From: Enterobacteriaceae bacterium UBA5654
Lineage (GTDB): Bacteria > Pseudomonadota > Gammaproteobacteria > Enterobacterales > Enterobacteriaceae
NCBI GenBank assembly: GCA_002421005.1
Contig: DIJC01000004.1
Coordinates: forward strand, 124,001-188,000
Direction of reading: 5' to 3'
Length of the DNA: 64,000 nt
Shown: one piece after another, positions 8,318 to 17,328 of the stretch
How positions within the stretch are numbered: the first letter of the stretch is position 1
How the letters are laid out: each line of letters opens with the position of its first letter
Notes under the pieces: generated by a model
What the model was told of the DNA's origin: nothing
The model's database searches: none
Seen by the model: the letters and a program-made list of their open reading frames with translations, nothing else
Made by a program: the position numbers and the translations under genes

Positions 8318-9802
8318 ATGTCACGTAATACTGAAGCAACTGACGATGTCAAAATGTGGTCCGGGCCGTTGAATTATAAAGAAGGCTTTTTTACCCACTT
8401 ACAAACCGACGAACTGGCGCACGGGATCAGCGAAGAGGTGGTGCGCGCGATCTCCGCAAAACGTAACGAGCCGGAGTGGATGCTGGAATTCCGTCTGAAT
8501 GCGTATAAAGCCTGGCTGACGATGGAGGAGCCGCACTGGCTGAAGGCGCACTACGAAAAGCTGAACTATCAGGATTACAGCTACTATTCCGCGCCGTCCT
8601 GCGGTAACTGCGACGACACCTGCGCATCGCAGCCCGGCGCGGTACAGCAAACCGGCCCGGCGTCTTTTTTGACCGATGAAGTGGAAGCCGCGTTTAACCA
8701 GCTTGGCGTACCGGTGCGCGAAGGGCGTGAAGTGGCCGTGGATGCCATTTTCGACTCGGTGTCTGTCGCCACTACCTACCGTGAAAAGCTGGCGGAACAG
8801 GGGATTATCTTTTGCTCCTTTGGCGAAGCCATTCACGATCACCCTGAACTGATCAAAAAATACCTCGGCACCGTTGTGCCCGGTAACGACAATTTCTTTG
8901 CCGCCCTTAATGCGGCGGTGGCCTCTGACGGCACGTTTATTTACGTACCCAAAGGCGTGACCTGCCCGATGGAGCTGTCGACCTATTTCCGCATCAACGC
9001 GGAAAAAACGGGGCAGTTTGAGCGCACTATTCTGGTGGCCGATGAAGGCAGCTACGTGAGTTACATCGAAGGGTGCTCGGCCCCGGTGCGTGACAGCTAC
9101 CAGCTTCATGCGGCGGTCGTGGAGGTGATCATTCATAAAGACGCTGAGGTGAAATATTCCACGGTGCAGAACTGGTTCCCTGGCGATAACAATACCGGCG
9201 GCATTTTGAATTTCGTGACCAAGCGCGCGCTGTGCGAAGGCGAAAACAGCAAAATGTCCTGGACCCAGTCGGAAACCGGTTCGGCTATCACCTGGAAATA
9301 TCCAAGCTGCATTTTGCGCGGCGATAACTCCATCGGCGAGTTTTTCTCCGTGGCGCTGACCAGCGGGCATCAGCAGGCCGACACGGGCACCAAGATGATC
9401 CATATCGGCAAAAACACCAAATCGACTATCATTTCGAAGGGGATCTCCGCCGGACACAGCCAGAATAGCTATCGCGGTCTGGTCAAAATTATGCCGACGG
9501 CCACCAACGCGCGTAACTTTACCCAGTGTGATTCTATGCTTATCGGGCCTGACAGCGGGGCGCACACCTTCCCGTACGTCGAATGCCGTAATAACAGCGC
9601 CCAGCTTGAGCATGAGGCCACCACCTCGCGTATCGGTGAAGATCAGCTTTTCTACTGTCTGCAACGCGGGATTAGCGAAGATGATGCGATCTCGATGATC
9701 GTCAACGGCTTCTGTAAGGACGTATTTTCAGAACTGCCGCTGGAATTTGCGGTTGAAGCCCAAAAACTGCTGGCCATCAGCCTTGAACACAGCGTCGGTT
9801 AA
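8318..9802 (+). CDS. sufB: Fe-S cluster scaffold subunit SufB
   Basis: A 494-residue scaffold subunit of the SufBC2D complex, where the nascent cluster is built from SufE-delivered sulfur. The start at MSRNTEATDD follows sufA by 2 bases; an earlier in-frame ATG inside sufA was rejected. The residues reported as essential in E. coli, Cys405 (FTQCDSML) and Glu434 (QLEHEA), are kept, shifted by one because of a one-residue deletion near residue 15. The segment after the cysteine reads GPDSGAH where I remember GANCGAH in E. coli. Confidence 0.96.
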   Translation: MSRNTEATDDVKMWSGPLNYKEGFFTHLQTDELAHGISEEVVRAISAKRNEPEWMLEFRLNAYKAWLTMEEPHWLKAHYEKLNYQDYSYYSAPSCGNCDDTCASQPGAVQQTGPASFLTDEVEAAFNQLGVPVREGREVAVDAIFDSVSVATTYREKLAEQGIIFCSFGEAIHDHPELIKKYLGTVVPGNDNFFAALNAAVASDGTFIYVPKGVTCPMELSTYFRINAEKTGQFERTILVADEGSYVSYIEGCSAPVRDSYQLHAAVVEVIIHKDAEVKYSTVQNWFPGDNNTGGILNFVTKRALCEGENSKMSWTQSETGSAITWKYPSCILRGDNSIGEFFSVALTSGHQQADTGTKMIHIGKNTKSTIISKGISAGHSQNSYRGLVKIMPTATNARNFTQCDSMLIGPDSGAHTFPYVECRNNSAQLEHEATTSRIGEDQLFYCLQRGISEDDAISMIVNGFCKDVFSELPLEFAVEAQKLLAISLEHSVG

Positions 9803-9818
9803 GATTAAAGGAACAATC

Positions 9819-10565
9819 ATGTTAAGCATTAAAGATTTACAGGTTTCAGTAGAAGATAAACAGATCCTGCGCGGGCTGGATCTTGACGTCCGTCCGGGCG
9901 AAGTTCACGCGATCATGGGACCGAACGGCTCAGGCAAAAGCACGCTTTCAGCCACGCTTGCCGGGCGCGAAGATTACGAAGTCACCGGCGGCAGCGTAGC
10001 GTTTCGCGGGAAGGATTTACTTGAGCTGTCACCGGAAGATCGCGCTGGTGAGGGCATCTTTATGGCCTTTCAGTACCCGGTAGAAATTCCCGGCGTCAGC
10101 AACCAGTTTTTCCTGCAAACCGCGCTGAATGCGGTGCGCACTTACCGGGGGCAGGAAGCGCTCGACCGCTTTGATTTTCAGGATCTGATGGAAGAAAAAA
10201 TCCAGTTGCTGAAGATGCCAGAAGATCTGCTAACCCGTTCGGTGAACGTTGGCTTTTCCGGTGGTGAGAAAAAGCGCAATGACATTTTGCAGATGGCGGT
10301 GCTGGAGCCGGAACTGTGCATTCTCGATGAGTCGGATTCCGGGCTGGATATCGACGCGCTGAAAATCGTCTCCGAAGGGGTCAATGCCCTGCGCGATGGC
10401 AAACGCGCTTTTATCATCGTCACCCACTACCAGCGTATTCTTGACTACATCAAGCCGGATTATGTTCACGTTCTTTATCAGGGGCGGATTGTGAAATCGG
10501 GCGATTTTACTCTGGTCAAACAACTGGAGGAGCAGGGCTATGGCTGGCTTACCGAACAGCAGTAA
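9819..10565 (+). CDS. sufC: Fe-S assembly ATPase SufC
   Basis: A 248-residue ABC-type ATPase that drives the conformational change of SufB-SufD. Walker A GPNGSGKST (Lys40), signature FSGGEKKR, Walker B LCILDESDSGLD and the H-loop VTHYQR are all visible. The start was set at MLSIKDLQVS with AAAGGA upstream, matching E. coli length exactly. The last 26 bases overlap sufD. Confidence 0.97.
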   Translation: MLSIKDLQVSVEDKQILRGLDLDVRPGEVHAIMGPNGSGKSTLSATLAGREDYEVTGGSVAFRGKDLLELSPEDRAGEGIFMAFQYPVEIPGVSNQFFLQTALNAVRTYRGQEALDRFDFQDLMEEKIQLLKMPEDLLTRSVNVGFSGGEKKRNDILQMAVLEPELCILDESDSGLDIDALKIVSEGVNALRDGKRAFIIVTHYQRILDYIKPDYVHVLYQGRIVKSGDFTLVKQLEEQGYGWLTEQQ

Positions 10566-11814
10566 CGCGCTGCAACAGTGGCACCACCTTTTTGAAGCGC
10601 AGAGCGCACAGCGTTCGCCGCGCGCGCAGCAGCATCTGCAACAGCTTTTGCGGCTCGGTCTGCCGACCCGCAAGCACGAAAACTGGAAATATACGCCGCT
10701 GGATGGACTGCTTGGCAACACCTTTGTGGCTGTTGCGCCGGGCGCTATCACCGCTGCCCAGCGTGATGCGCTGGCGCTTGAAGTGGATGCCCTGCGACTG
10801 GTTTTTGTCGATGGTCGCTTTGACCCGGCCTTAAGTGATAACACCGAAAACAGCGGTTATGAGATCCACACTGACGCTGCGGCGCAGGATCTGCCCGCCG
10901 CCATCCAGCCGGAAGTTTTTCTGCATTTGACCGAAAGCCTGGCGACCAGCGTGACGACCATCCGCGTTGCCCGCAATCAGCGCCCGGCGAAACCGCTGCT
11001 GCTGATGCACATCACCCGGGGTGCGGCGGGCGAAGAGATGAACACGGCGCACTATCGCCATCATATCGAGCTGGCAGAAGGCGCTGAGGCCACGCTGCTT
11101 GAGCATTATGTCAGCCTGGACAACGCGCGCCATTTCACCGGTTCACGGGTAACGATGAACGTCGCCGCAAACGCGCAGCTGCATCATCTTAAGCTGGCTT
11201 TCGAGGCCGACACCAGCTATCACTTTGCGCACAATGACATCGTGCTGGGGCAGGACGCAGCGGCATTCAGCCACAGTTTTTTACTGGGCAGCGCCGTGCT
11301 GCGCCATAATACCAGCAGCCAGCTGAACGGCGAAAATACCACCCTGCGTCTGAACAGCCTGGCGATGCCGGTAAAATCAGAAGTCTGTGACAGCCGCACC
11401 TGGCTTGAGCACAACAAAGGCTACTGTAACAGCCGCCAGTTGCACAAAACCATCGTCAACGATAAAGGCCGCGCGGTCTTTAATGGTTTGATTAACGTCG
11501 CGCAGCACGCGATTAAAACCGACGGACAGATGACCAATAACAATCTGCTGTTAGGCCGTTTGTCAGAAGTGGACACCAAACCGCAACTGGAAATCTATGC
11601 CGATGACGTCAAGTGCAGCCACGGCGCGACCATTGGGCGAATTGATGACGAACAGCTCTTTTACCTGCGCTCGCGCGGGATTGGTGAGCAGGCGGCGCAA
11701 CAGATGATCATCTATGCGTTTGCCGCTGAACTGACCGAAGCCATCAGCGACGGGGCGCTTAAACAACAGGTGCTGGCCCGTATCGGCCTGCGTCTTGCAG
11801 GGGGAAAAGCATGA
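10540..11814 (+). CDS. sufD: Fe-S cluster assembly subunit SufD
   Basis: A 424-residue beta-helix protein, paralogous to SufB in its C-terminal core, forming the SufBC2D scaffold and involved in iron entry. The functional histidine of the motif DVKCSHGATIG is present (His360 in E. coli). It begins with MAGLPNSSNALQQWHHLFEA, identical to E. coli. It overlaps sufC by 26 bases and sufS by 4. Confidence 0.96.
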   Translation: MAGLPNSSNALQQWHHLFEAQSAQRSPRAQQHLQQLLRLGLPTRKHENWKYTPLDGLLGNTFVAVAPGAITAAQRDALALEVDALRLVFVDGRFDPALSDNTENSGYEIHTDAAAQDLPAAIQPEVFLHLTESLATSVTTIRVARNQRPAKPLLLMHITRGAAGEEMNTAHYRHHIELAEGAEATLLEHYVSLDNARHFTGSRVTMNVAANAQLHHLKLAFEADTSYHFAHNDIVLGQDAAAFSHSFLLGSAVLRHNTSSQLNGENTTLRLNSLAMPVKSEVCDSRTWLEHNKGYCNSRQLHKTIVNDKGRAVFNGLINVAQHAIKTDGQMTNNNLLLGRLSEVDTKPQLEIYADDVKCSHGATIGRIDDEQLFYLRSRGIGEQAAQQMIIYAFAAELTEAISDGALKQQVLARIGLRLAGGKA

Positions 11815-13031
11815 CATTTTCCGTTCAGCGGGTGCGGGAAGATTTTCCCGTCCTGGCTCGTGAAGTCAACGGCCTGCCGCTGGCTTATCTCGACAGCGCC
11901 GCCAGCGCGCAAAAACCGAATCAGGTGATTGACGCTGAAAGCGAATTTTACCGTCACGGCTATGCGGCGGTTCACCGTGGCATTCATACGCTAAGCGCCG
12001 AAGCGACGGAGCGTATGGAAGACGTGCGGGTCAAGGCGGCAGCGTTTTTAAACGCCCGGACGCCAGAGGAACTGGTGTTTGTGCGCGGCACCACGGAAGG
12101 CATTAACCTCGTCGCTAATAGCTGGGGAGAAAGCCAGATCCAGCCCGGTGATAACATCATCATCAGCGCGATGGAGCACCACGCGAATATCGTTCCGTGG
12201 CAGATGCTGTGCGCGCGTAAAGGGGCGGAACTGCGGGTGATCCCACTGACCGCAGAGGGCACGCTGGAGTTCAGCGCGCTGCCTGGACTGTTTGACGATA
12301 AAACGCGGTTGGTGGCCATTACCCACGTCTCAAACGTGCTGGGCACCGAAAACCCGGTTGCAGAAATCGTTGCACTCGCTCACCAGCACGGCGCAAAAGT
12401 GCTGGTGGATGGCGCACAGGCGGTGATGCACCATGCGGTAGACGTGCAGGCGCTGGACTGCGATTTTTATCTGTTCTCGGCGCATAAACTGTACGGTCCA
12501 ACCGGGATCGGCGTGCTGTACGCCAAAGAAGCCATTCTCGCGGATATGCCGCCGTGGGAAGGGGGCGGTTCGATGATTGCCACCGTCAGCCTGTCCGAAG
12601 GCACCACCTTCGCCAAAGCGCCGTGGCGGTTCGAGGCGGGCACGCCTAACACCGGCGGGATTATCGCGCTGGGTGCCGCTCTGGACTACGTCAGCCACCT
12701 GGGACTCGACAATATTCATGAATATGAAACCGCCCTGATGGCCTATGCCCTGAAAGAGCTTGCCAGCGTACCGGATCTGCTAATTTATGGCCCGCAGCAG
12801 CGACTGGGCGTGATTGCTTTTAATCTTGGGCAGCATCACGCTTATGACGTGGGAAGCTTTCTTGATAACTATGGGATTGCCGTGCGCACCGGCCATCACT
12901 GCGCGATGCCGCTGATGCAGCATTATCAGGTGCCCGCGATGTGCCGCGCCTCCCTCGCCATGTACAACACGCATGAAGAGGTGGATCGGCTGGTTACCGG
13001 GTTGAAACGCATTCATCAGTTGCTGGGATAA
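11811..13031 (+). CDS. sufS: Cysteine desulfurase SufS
   Basis: A 406-residue PLP enzyme (class V fold, group II desulfurase) that takes sulfur from L-cysteine as a persulfide. The PLP lysine is Lys226 (FSAHKLYGPTG) and the persulfide cysteine is Cys364 (RTGHHCAMPLMQHY), both at E. coli numbering. The sulfur is passed to SufE, encoded next, 12 bases downstream. Confidence 0.97.
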   Translation: MTFSVQRVREDFPVLAREVNGLPLAYLDSAASAQKPNQVIDAESEFYRHGYAAVHRGIHTLSAEATERMEDVRVKAAAFLNARTPEELVFVRGTTEGINLVANSWGESQIQPGDNIIISAMEHHANIVPWQMLCARKGAELRVIPLTAEGTLEFSALPGLFDDKTRLVAITHVSNVLGTENPVAEIVALAHQHGAKVLVDGAQAVMHHAVDVQALDCDFYLFSAHKLYGPTGIGVLYAKEAILADMPPWEGGGSMIATVSLSEGTTFAKAPWRFEAGTPNTGGIIALGAALDYVSHLGLDNIHEYETALMAYALKELASVPDLLIYGPQQRLGVIAFNLGQHHAYDVGSFLDNYGIAVRTGHHCAMPLMQHYQVPAMCRASLAMYNTHEEVDRLVTGLKRIHQLLG

Positions 13032-13043
13032 CAGGGAGGTTAT

Positions 13044-13460
13044 ATGGCTGCATTACCGGACAGAGAAAAGCTGCTGCGCAATTTTCAGCGCTGCGCCAAC
13101 TGGGAAGAGAAATATCTGTATATCATCGAACTAGGGCAGCGCCTGCCGCCGCTGAGTGATGAAGCGCACAGCGCGGAAAATACCATTCAGGGCTGTCAAA
13201 GCCAGGTATGGATCGTGATCCGTCGCAACCATGAGGGAATTATTGAACTTCAGGGCGACAGTGACGCGGCAATCGTTAAAGGTCTTATCGCCGTTGTTTT
13301 CGCGCTGTACCATCAGATGACGGCACAGGATATCCTGGCCTACGATGTGCGTCCTTTTTTTCAACAGATGGCTCTGACCCAGCACCTCACACCTTCCCGC
13401 TCTCAGGGGCTGGAAGCAATGATCCGCGCAATTCGCTCCAAAGCCGCTAATCTCGGCTAA
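13044..13460 (+). CDS. sufE: Cysteine desulfuration protein SufE
   Basis: A 138-residue sulfur acceptor that stimulates SufS and carries sulfur to SufB. The acceptor cysteine is Cys51 in IQGCQSQVW. The ribosome site is AGGGAGG. Last gene of the suf operon. Confidence 0.97.
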   Translation: MAALPDREKLLRNFQRCANWEEKYLYIIELGQRLPPLSDEAHSAENTIQGCQSQVWIVIRRNHEGIIELQGDSDAAIVKGLIAVVFALYHQMTAQDILAYDVRPFFQQMALTQHLTPSRSQGLEAMIRAIRSKAANLG

Positions 13461-13488
13461 ACTCAAAAAACAGCTTTCATTCTGTTAC

Positions 13489-13510
13489 GCGAGGCGGTTT
13501 TCCGCCTCGC
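13489..13510 (+). terminator. Hairpin ending the suf operon
   Basis: A perfect 9-bp stem GCGAGGCGG/CCGCCTCGC with a TTTT loop. The T-run after it is short, so termination may be partial and ldtE may receive read-through. Confidence 0.6.
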
Positions 13511-13557
13511 TGGTTTTCAGCTTTCTGGTGTCTGCCAGTGAATAAAGGAATTCCAGT

Positions 13558-14586
13558 ATGAAACGCGCGTCTCTCATTACTCTAAGTCTTCTCGGCTCGC
13601 TCAGCGCGTCTCACGGCGTCTGGGCGGTGGATTATACTCTGCCTGCGCCCGGCAGTCGGCTTATTGGACAGAACCAGATTTATACCGTGCCTGCTGATGG
13701 TAAAAATCTGGAGTCGATTGCCCAGCGTTTTGATACCGGCATTTTATTATTGCTGGAAGCGAATAATACAGTGGATCCCTTATTGCCGATGCCGGGCAGC
13801 GAATTAACCATCCCGTCGCAAATGCTGTTACCGGATACGCCGCGCGAGGGCATTGTCATCAATCTGGCGGAACTGCGGCTGTATTACTATCCGCCGGGGA
13901 AAAACATCGTTCAGGTTTTCCCTATTGGCATCGGGCAGCAGGGGCGGGAAACGCCGGTGATGTCCACCCGCATTATTCAAAAAATCCCTAATCCGACCTG
14001 GACGCCGACGGCGAATATCCGCGCCCGTTCGCTGGCTCAGGGAATAAAACTGCCAGCGGTGATCCCTGCCGGGCCAAATAACCCACTGGGACGCTATGCC
14101 CTGCGCCTGGAGCAGGGAGGTGGGGAATATCTCATTCACGGCACCAATGCGCGCAGCAGCGTGGGTTTACGGGCCAGTTCAGGCTGTATGCGCATGAGGG
14201 CGGCGGATATCCAGACGCTCTTCGCGCAGGCTGCGTGGGGAACGCGGGTGCAAATCGTCAATGAGCCGATAAAGTTCTCCGTCGAACCGGATGGCAGGCG
14301 CTATGTTGAAGTGCATCAGCCGCTGTCGCGTAATGACTGGGAAGATCCGCAGACGGTGCCGATTGCGGTGACGGCGCGCTTCGTGCAGTTCAGTGAGGAA
14401 ACGGGGAGCGATTATAATGGCATTAACAGCGCCATTGTGCGGCGGGCAGGGTATCCGGTGCAGGTCAACGCGACTGCCAGTCCTTCAACGCCGGTGATGC
14501 CGGTACAGAGCGTCAGAAGCAATGTGGCACCAGTGAGCCAGGCGTCAGGTACGCTGGTATCAGCCAGCAGCCCGGTATTACAGTAG
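13558..14586 (+). CDS. ldtE: L,D-transpeptidase LdtE (YnhG)
   Basis: A 342-residue periplasmic enzyme making 3-3 (mDAP-mDAP) cross-links in peptidoglycan. It has a signal peptide (residues ~1-23, cleavage near WAVDY), a LysM-like segment (about 40-85) and a YkuD domain with the catalytic motif HGTNARSSVGLRASSGCMRM (catalytic Cys in SSGC). The C-terminal tail is longer than in E. coli (334 aa) and rich in Ser, Pro and Val. It is convergent with lpp, whose product is tethered to the same peptide stems by sister enzymes. Confidence 0.93.
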   Translation: MKRASLITLSLLGSLSASHGVWAVDYTLPAPGSRLIGQNQIYTVPADGKNLESIAQRFDTGILLLLEANNTVDPLLPMPGSELTIPSQMLLPDTPREGIVINLAELRLYYYPPGKNIVQVFPIGIGQQGRETPVMSTRIIQKIPNPTWTPTANIRARSLAQGIKLPAVIPAGPNNPLGRYALRLEQGGGEYLIHGTNARSSVGLRASSGCMRMRAADIQTLFAQAAWGTRVQIVNEPIKFSVEPDGRRYVEVHQPLSRNDWEDPQTVPIAVTARFVQFSEETGSDYNGINSAIVRRAGYPVQVNATASPSTPVMPVQSVRSNVAPVSQASGTLVSASSPVLQ

Positions 14587-14601
14587 GGACAAAATCAGGG
14601 C

Positions 14602-14633
14602 AAAAAAAATGGCGCACAATGTGCGCCATTTTC
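14602..14633. terminator. Bidirectional terminator between ldtE and lpp
   Basis: Stem ATGGCGCAC/GTGCGCCAT with a 3-base loop, an A-run on the left and Ts on the right, so it can serve both genes. Confidence 0.85.
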
Positions 14634-14649
14634 ATTAGCCAGCGAACAC

Positions 14650-14886
14650 TTATTTCTTGTAAGTGCGAGTCTGGTTGTCCAGACGCTGGTTAGCACGTGC
14701 TGCGTCGTCTTTAGCAGCCTGAACGTCGGAACGGATTGCGTTCACGTCGTTGCTCAGCTGGTCAACTTTAGCGTTCAGAGTCTGAACGTCAGAAGACAGC
14801 TGATCGATTTTAGCGTTGCTGGAGCAACCTGCCAGCAGAGTAGAACCCAGGATTACCGCGCCCAGTACCAGTTTAGTACGATTCAT
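14650..14886 (-). CDS. lpp: Major outer-membrane (Braun) lipoprotein Lpp
   Basis: A 78-residue precursor with a lipoprotein signal peptide and lipobox LAGC (Cys21 lipidated), followed by a heptad coiled coil (SSDVQTLNAKVDQLSNDV) that forms the trimer. The C-terminal Lys is the peptidoglycan attachment point. The chain ends YKK where E. coli ends YRK. Ribosome site AGAGGG. Codon use is highly biased, as expected for an abundant protein. Confidence 0.98.
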   Translation of the reverse strand: MNRTKLVLGAVILGSTLLAGCSSNAKIDQLSSDVQTLNAKVDQLSNDVNAIRSDVQAAKDDAARANQRLDNQTRTYKK

Positions 14887-14931
14887 TATTAATACCCTCT
14901 AGATTGAGTTAATCTCCATGTAGCGTTACAA

Positions 14932-14960
14932 GTATTACACAAAGTTTTTTATGTTGAGAA
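14932..14960 (-). promoter_or_regulatory. lpp promoter
   Basis: On the minus strand, -35 TTCTCA (14955-14960), a 17-base spacer and -10 TAATAC (14932-14937) in an AT-rich setting, as in the strong E. coli lpp promoter. Confidence 0.8.
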
Positions 14961-15141
14961 TATTTTTTTGATGGGAATGCGCTTATTTTTGATCGTTCGC
15001 TCAAAGAAGCATCTACTTGTGCTGAAGCATACAAAAAACTGTGTGAAAACAGGAAGCTTCCATCGGATTCTTCTTAGATAAATCACATTTAAATAGTAAA
15101 ATACGATTTGCTTTTCCAGATTATTGAGCGATTGCAGATAT

Positions 15142-15170
15142 AAAAAAAGCGTCCCGCAGGACGCTTTTTA
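15142..15170 (-). terminator. pykF terminator
   Basis: Stem AGCGTCC/GGACGCT with a 4-base loop followed by seven Ts on the minus strand. Confidence 0.88.
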
Positions 15171-15195
15171 AACAAACTGACACATCTGGAAATTA

Positions 15196-16608
15196 TTACA
15201 GTACGTGGACAGAAGCCGTATTGGTAGTGCCGCTTGGAACCAGCGCGCCGGAAACCATCACTACCACGTCACCTTTCTGCGCCAGACCGCTTTCTACGGC
15301 GACTTCTTTACCCAGACGGTAGAAATCGTCGGTAGAGTTGATTTCTTTCACCAGCTGCGCGACAACGCCTTTGCTGAGCACCAGCTGACGGGCAGTCACT
15401 TCGTTAGTGGTCAGCGCCAGGATGGTGGCATCCGGGAAGTATTTACGCACGGCACGCGCAGATTTACCGCCGTTGGTTGCCACGACGATCAGCGGGGCTT
15501 CCAGTTTCTCAGCGGTTTCAACTGCGCCACGGCACACGGCTTCGGTAATACGCAGCTTGCGGCTGTCGTGGTTGTCGTCCAGACGGCTGGTCATCACGCG
15601 GTCAGTACGCTGGCAGATGGTGGCCATAATGGTCACTGCTTCCAGCGGATATTTACCTTTAGCGGATTCGCCGGACAGCATCACAGCATCAGTACCGTCG
15701 AGGATGGCGTTGGCCACGTCACCGGCTTCTGCACGAGTCGGACGCGGGTTTTTGATCATGGAATCCAGCATTTGGGTCGCGGTGATAACGACTTTACGTG
15801 CGCGGATACATTTTTCGATCATCATCTTCTGCGCGAAGATAACTTCTTCAACCGGAATTTCAACGCCCAGGTCGCCACGCGCAACCATGATGCCGTCAGA
15901 AGCTTCAAGGATTTCGTCGAAGTTGTTCAGGCCTTCCTGATTTTCGATTTTGGAGATGATCTGGATATTTTCGCCGCCGTTCGCTTTCAGGTGCTCGCGA
16001 ATTTCAACCACGTCAGAACGTTTACGGATGAAGGAAGCAGCAACAAAGTCAACGCCCTGTTCGCAGCCGAAGATCAGATCCTGTTTGTCTTTCTCAGCCA
16101 GCGCGGGCAGGGCAATGGAAACGCCCGGCAGGTTAACGCCTTTGTTTTCGCCGAGGTCGCCGTTGTTCAGCACTTTACAAACAACTTTATTGCCTTCGAT
16201 AGCGGTGACTTCCATCCCGATCAGGCCATCGTCCACCAGCACGGTGTTACCAACAGACAGGTCAGAGGTGAAGCCTTCGTAAGTGACGGCCACGGTTTCG
16301 CTATTGCCGACAACGGTTTTATCGGTAGTGAACGTGAAGGTCTGACCGGCTTTCAGGGAAACGTCATTACCACCTTCAAGTTTGATGGTACGGATTTCAG
16401 GACCTTTAGTGTCCAGCAGGATCGCCGCTTTTTTACCGGTTTTGCTCATCACGTTGCGCAGGTTCTGAATGCGCTGACCATGTTCTGCATAGTCGCCGTG
16501 GGAGAAGTTAAGACGCATTACGTTCATGCCCGCGTCGAGCATTTTGGTCAGCATCTCTTCGGATTCGGTTTTTGGGCCGATGGTGCAAACAATTTTGGTC
16601 TTTTTCAT
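15196..16608 (-). CDS. pykF: Pyruvate kinase I (fructose-1,6-bisphosphate activated)
   Basis: A 470-residue glycolytic enzyme converting PEP and ADP to pyruvate and ATP, the same length as E. coli PykF. The N-terminal motif TKIVCTIGPKTES, the active-site block IISKIENQEG, the metal-binding VARGDLGVEIP and the C-terminal effector domain ending SVHVL are all present. Regulation by Cra is suggested by an upstream site (listed separately). Confidence 0.97.
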   Translation of the reverse strand: MKKTKIVCTIGPKTESEEMLTKMLDAGMNVMRLNFSHGDYAEHGQRIQNLRNVMSKTGKKAAILLDTKGPEIRTIKLEGGNDVSLKAGQTFTFTTDKTVVGNSETVAVTYEGFTSDLSVGNTVLVDDGLIGMEVTAIEGNKVVCKVLNNGDLGENKGVNLPGVSIALPALAEKDKQDLIFGCEQGVDFVAASFIRKRSDVVEIREHLKANGGENIQIISKIENQEGLNNFDEILEASDGIMVARGDLGVEIPVEEVIFAQKMMIEKCIRARKVVITATQMLDSMIKNPRPTRAEAGDVANAILDGTDAVMLSGESAKGKYPLEAVTIMATICQRTDRVMTSRLDDNHDSRKLRITEAVCRGAVETAEKLEAPLIVVATNGGKSARAVRKYFPDATILALTTNEVTARQLVLSKGVVAQLVKEINSTDDFYRLGKEVAVESGLAQKGDVVVMVSGALVPSGTTNTASVHVL

Positions 16609-16813
16609 GACAGTCTTAGTCTTTAAGTTGAGAAGAATATGAAGGTGACGTGCCGGGGACGTAGTGCCACGGAGTCGAACCAGTGATGCGAAAACTGTGA
16701 TGCCACACGATAAGGATAGGTGACATCAAAAAAGCGTGCAGAGGAATGTGCGCTGGTGGTTCAGCCCAGGAAGTTAAATGAAGATATACGCGTTTGAGTA
16801 GATAGTTCAAGGC

Positions 16814-16827
16814 GCTGAAACCATTCA
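16814..16827. promoter_or_regulatory. Cra (FruR) binding site at pykF
   Basis: GCTGAAACCATTCA fits the Cra consensus (GCTGAAWCGNTTCA) with one mismatch. It lies about 18 bases downstream of the putative pykF -10, a repressing position, in line with Cra repression of pykF in E. coli. Confidence 0.75.
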
Positions 16828-16844
16828 ATTAAGAAACGGTGCGC

Positions 16845-16850
16845 ATTATA
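16845..16850 (-). promoter_or_regulatory. pykF promoter -10 element
   Basis: A perfect TATAAT on the minus strand; the -35 region is weak (TTTCCT at 17-base spacing). Confidence 0.6.
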
Positions 16851-17069
16851 CGATGTTAAGCGTTAAAAGGAAAATAAAAACAGTGTTTTAATAACTCTTT
16901 GGGCATTAATCCAGAGCTTGTTGGCGGATTGTTAGAACATCGTAATAAGCGCATCTGAAATAATCGGTAAAAGACGCGCGTTAAAAGGGGTTATGCAGGG
17001 CTGTTGTTTGATTCAGCAGGCTTTTTTAGTAATACTGTGATTATATTGTTAAATATTGTGGAGCGATGC

Positions 17070-17282
17070 ATGAGTCAACGAGCGAAAGATGAAGCGCTGT
17101 ATCAGGAGATGTGTCGGGTCGTTGGCAAAGTTGTTCTTGAGATGCGCGATCTGGGTCAGGAGCCTAAGCACATCGTCATTGCGGGTGTGGTAAGAACGGC
17201 GCTGGCAAACAAGAATATCGTTCGCCCGGAATTGACCCGTGAGGCAATGGAGCAGGTGGTGAAAGCGCTGGCGGGGCAATAG
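17070..17282 (+). CDS. fumD: Fumarase D
   Basis: A 70-residue protein of the YdhZ/FumD family; the E. coli protein is reported to be a small fumarase. The core EMCRVVGKVVLEMRDLGQEP is identical to what I recall of E. coli FumD. The start was set at MSQRAKDEAL, with GGAG 7 bases upstream; the 22-residue in-frame extension before it lacks homology. It is followed after 46 bases by the dehydroshikimate dehydratase-type gene, which may be co-transcribed. Confidence 0.88.
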   Translation: MSQRAKDEALYQEMCRVVGKVVLEMRDLGQEPKHIVIAGVVRTALANKNIVRPELTREAMEQVVKALAGQ

Positions 17283-17328
17283 TCTACACTCGTTGCTGCA
17301 ACTTTCGCTTTACCCTAAGGAGGGGAAC

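Larger units (their letters stand above)
14887..15195. other. lpp promoter region and spacer to pykF
   Basis: 309 bases with no supported gene. The first ~75 bases (14887-14960) are the lpp leader and promoter, nearly identical to E. coli. From 14961 to 15140 the sequence is AT-rich and I see nothing else in it. The pykF terminator lies at 15142-15170. Confidence 0.7.
16609..17069. other. pykF / fumD intergenic region
   Basis: 461 bases between the divergent pykF and fumD. It contains the pykF promoter, a Cra site and a long pykF leader (about 230 bases). The part from 16870 to 17060 is AT-rich and must hold the fumD promoter, but I cannot place it with confidence. I see no gene in it. Confidence 0.6.

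Noticed and set aside
8399..9664. A 421-codon frame opposite sufB
   Set aside because: Antisense shadow of a strongly conserved gene, with Arg/His/Gly-rich composition and no start signals.
15205..16626. A 473-codon open frame on the plus strand opposite pykF
   Set aside because: It mirrors the pykF coding sequence; composition is rich in Phe/His/Gln typical of an antisense shadow, with no ribosome site or homology.
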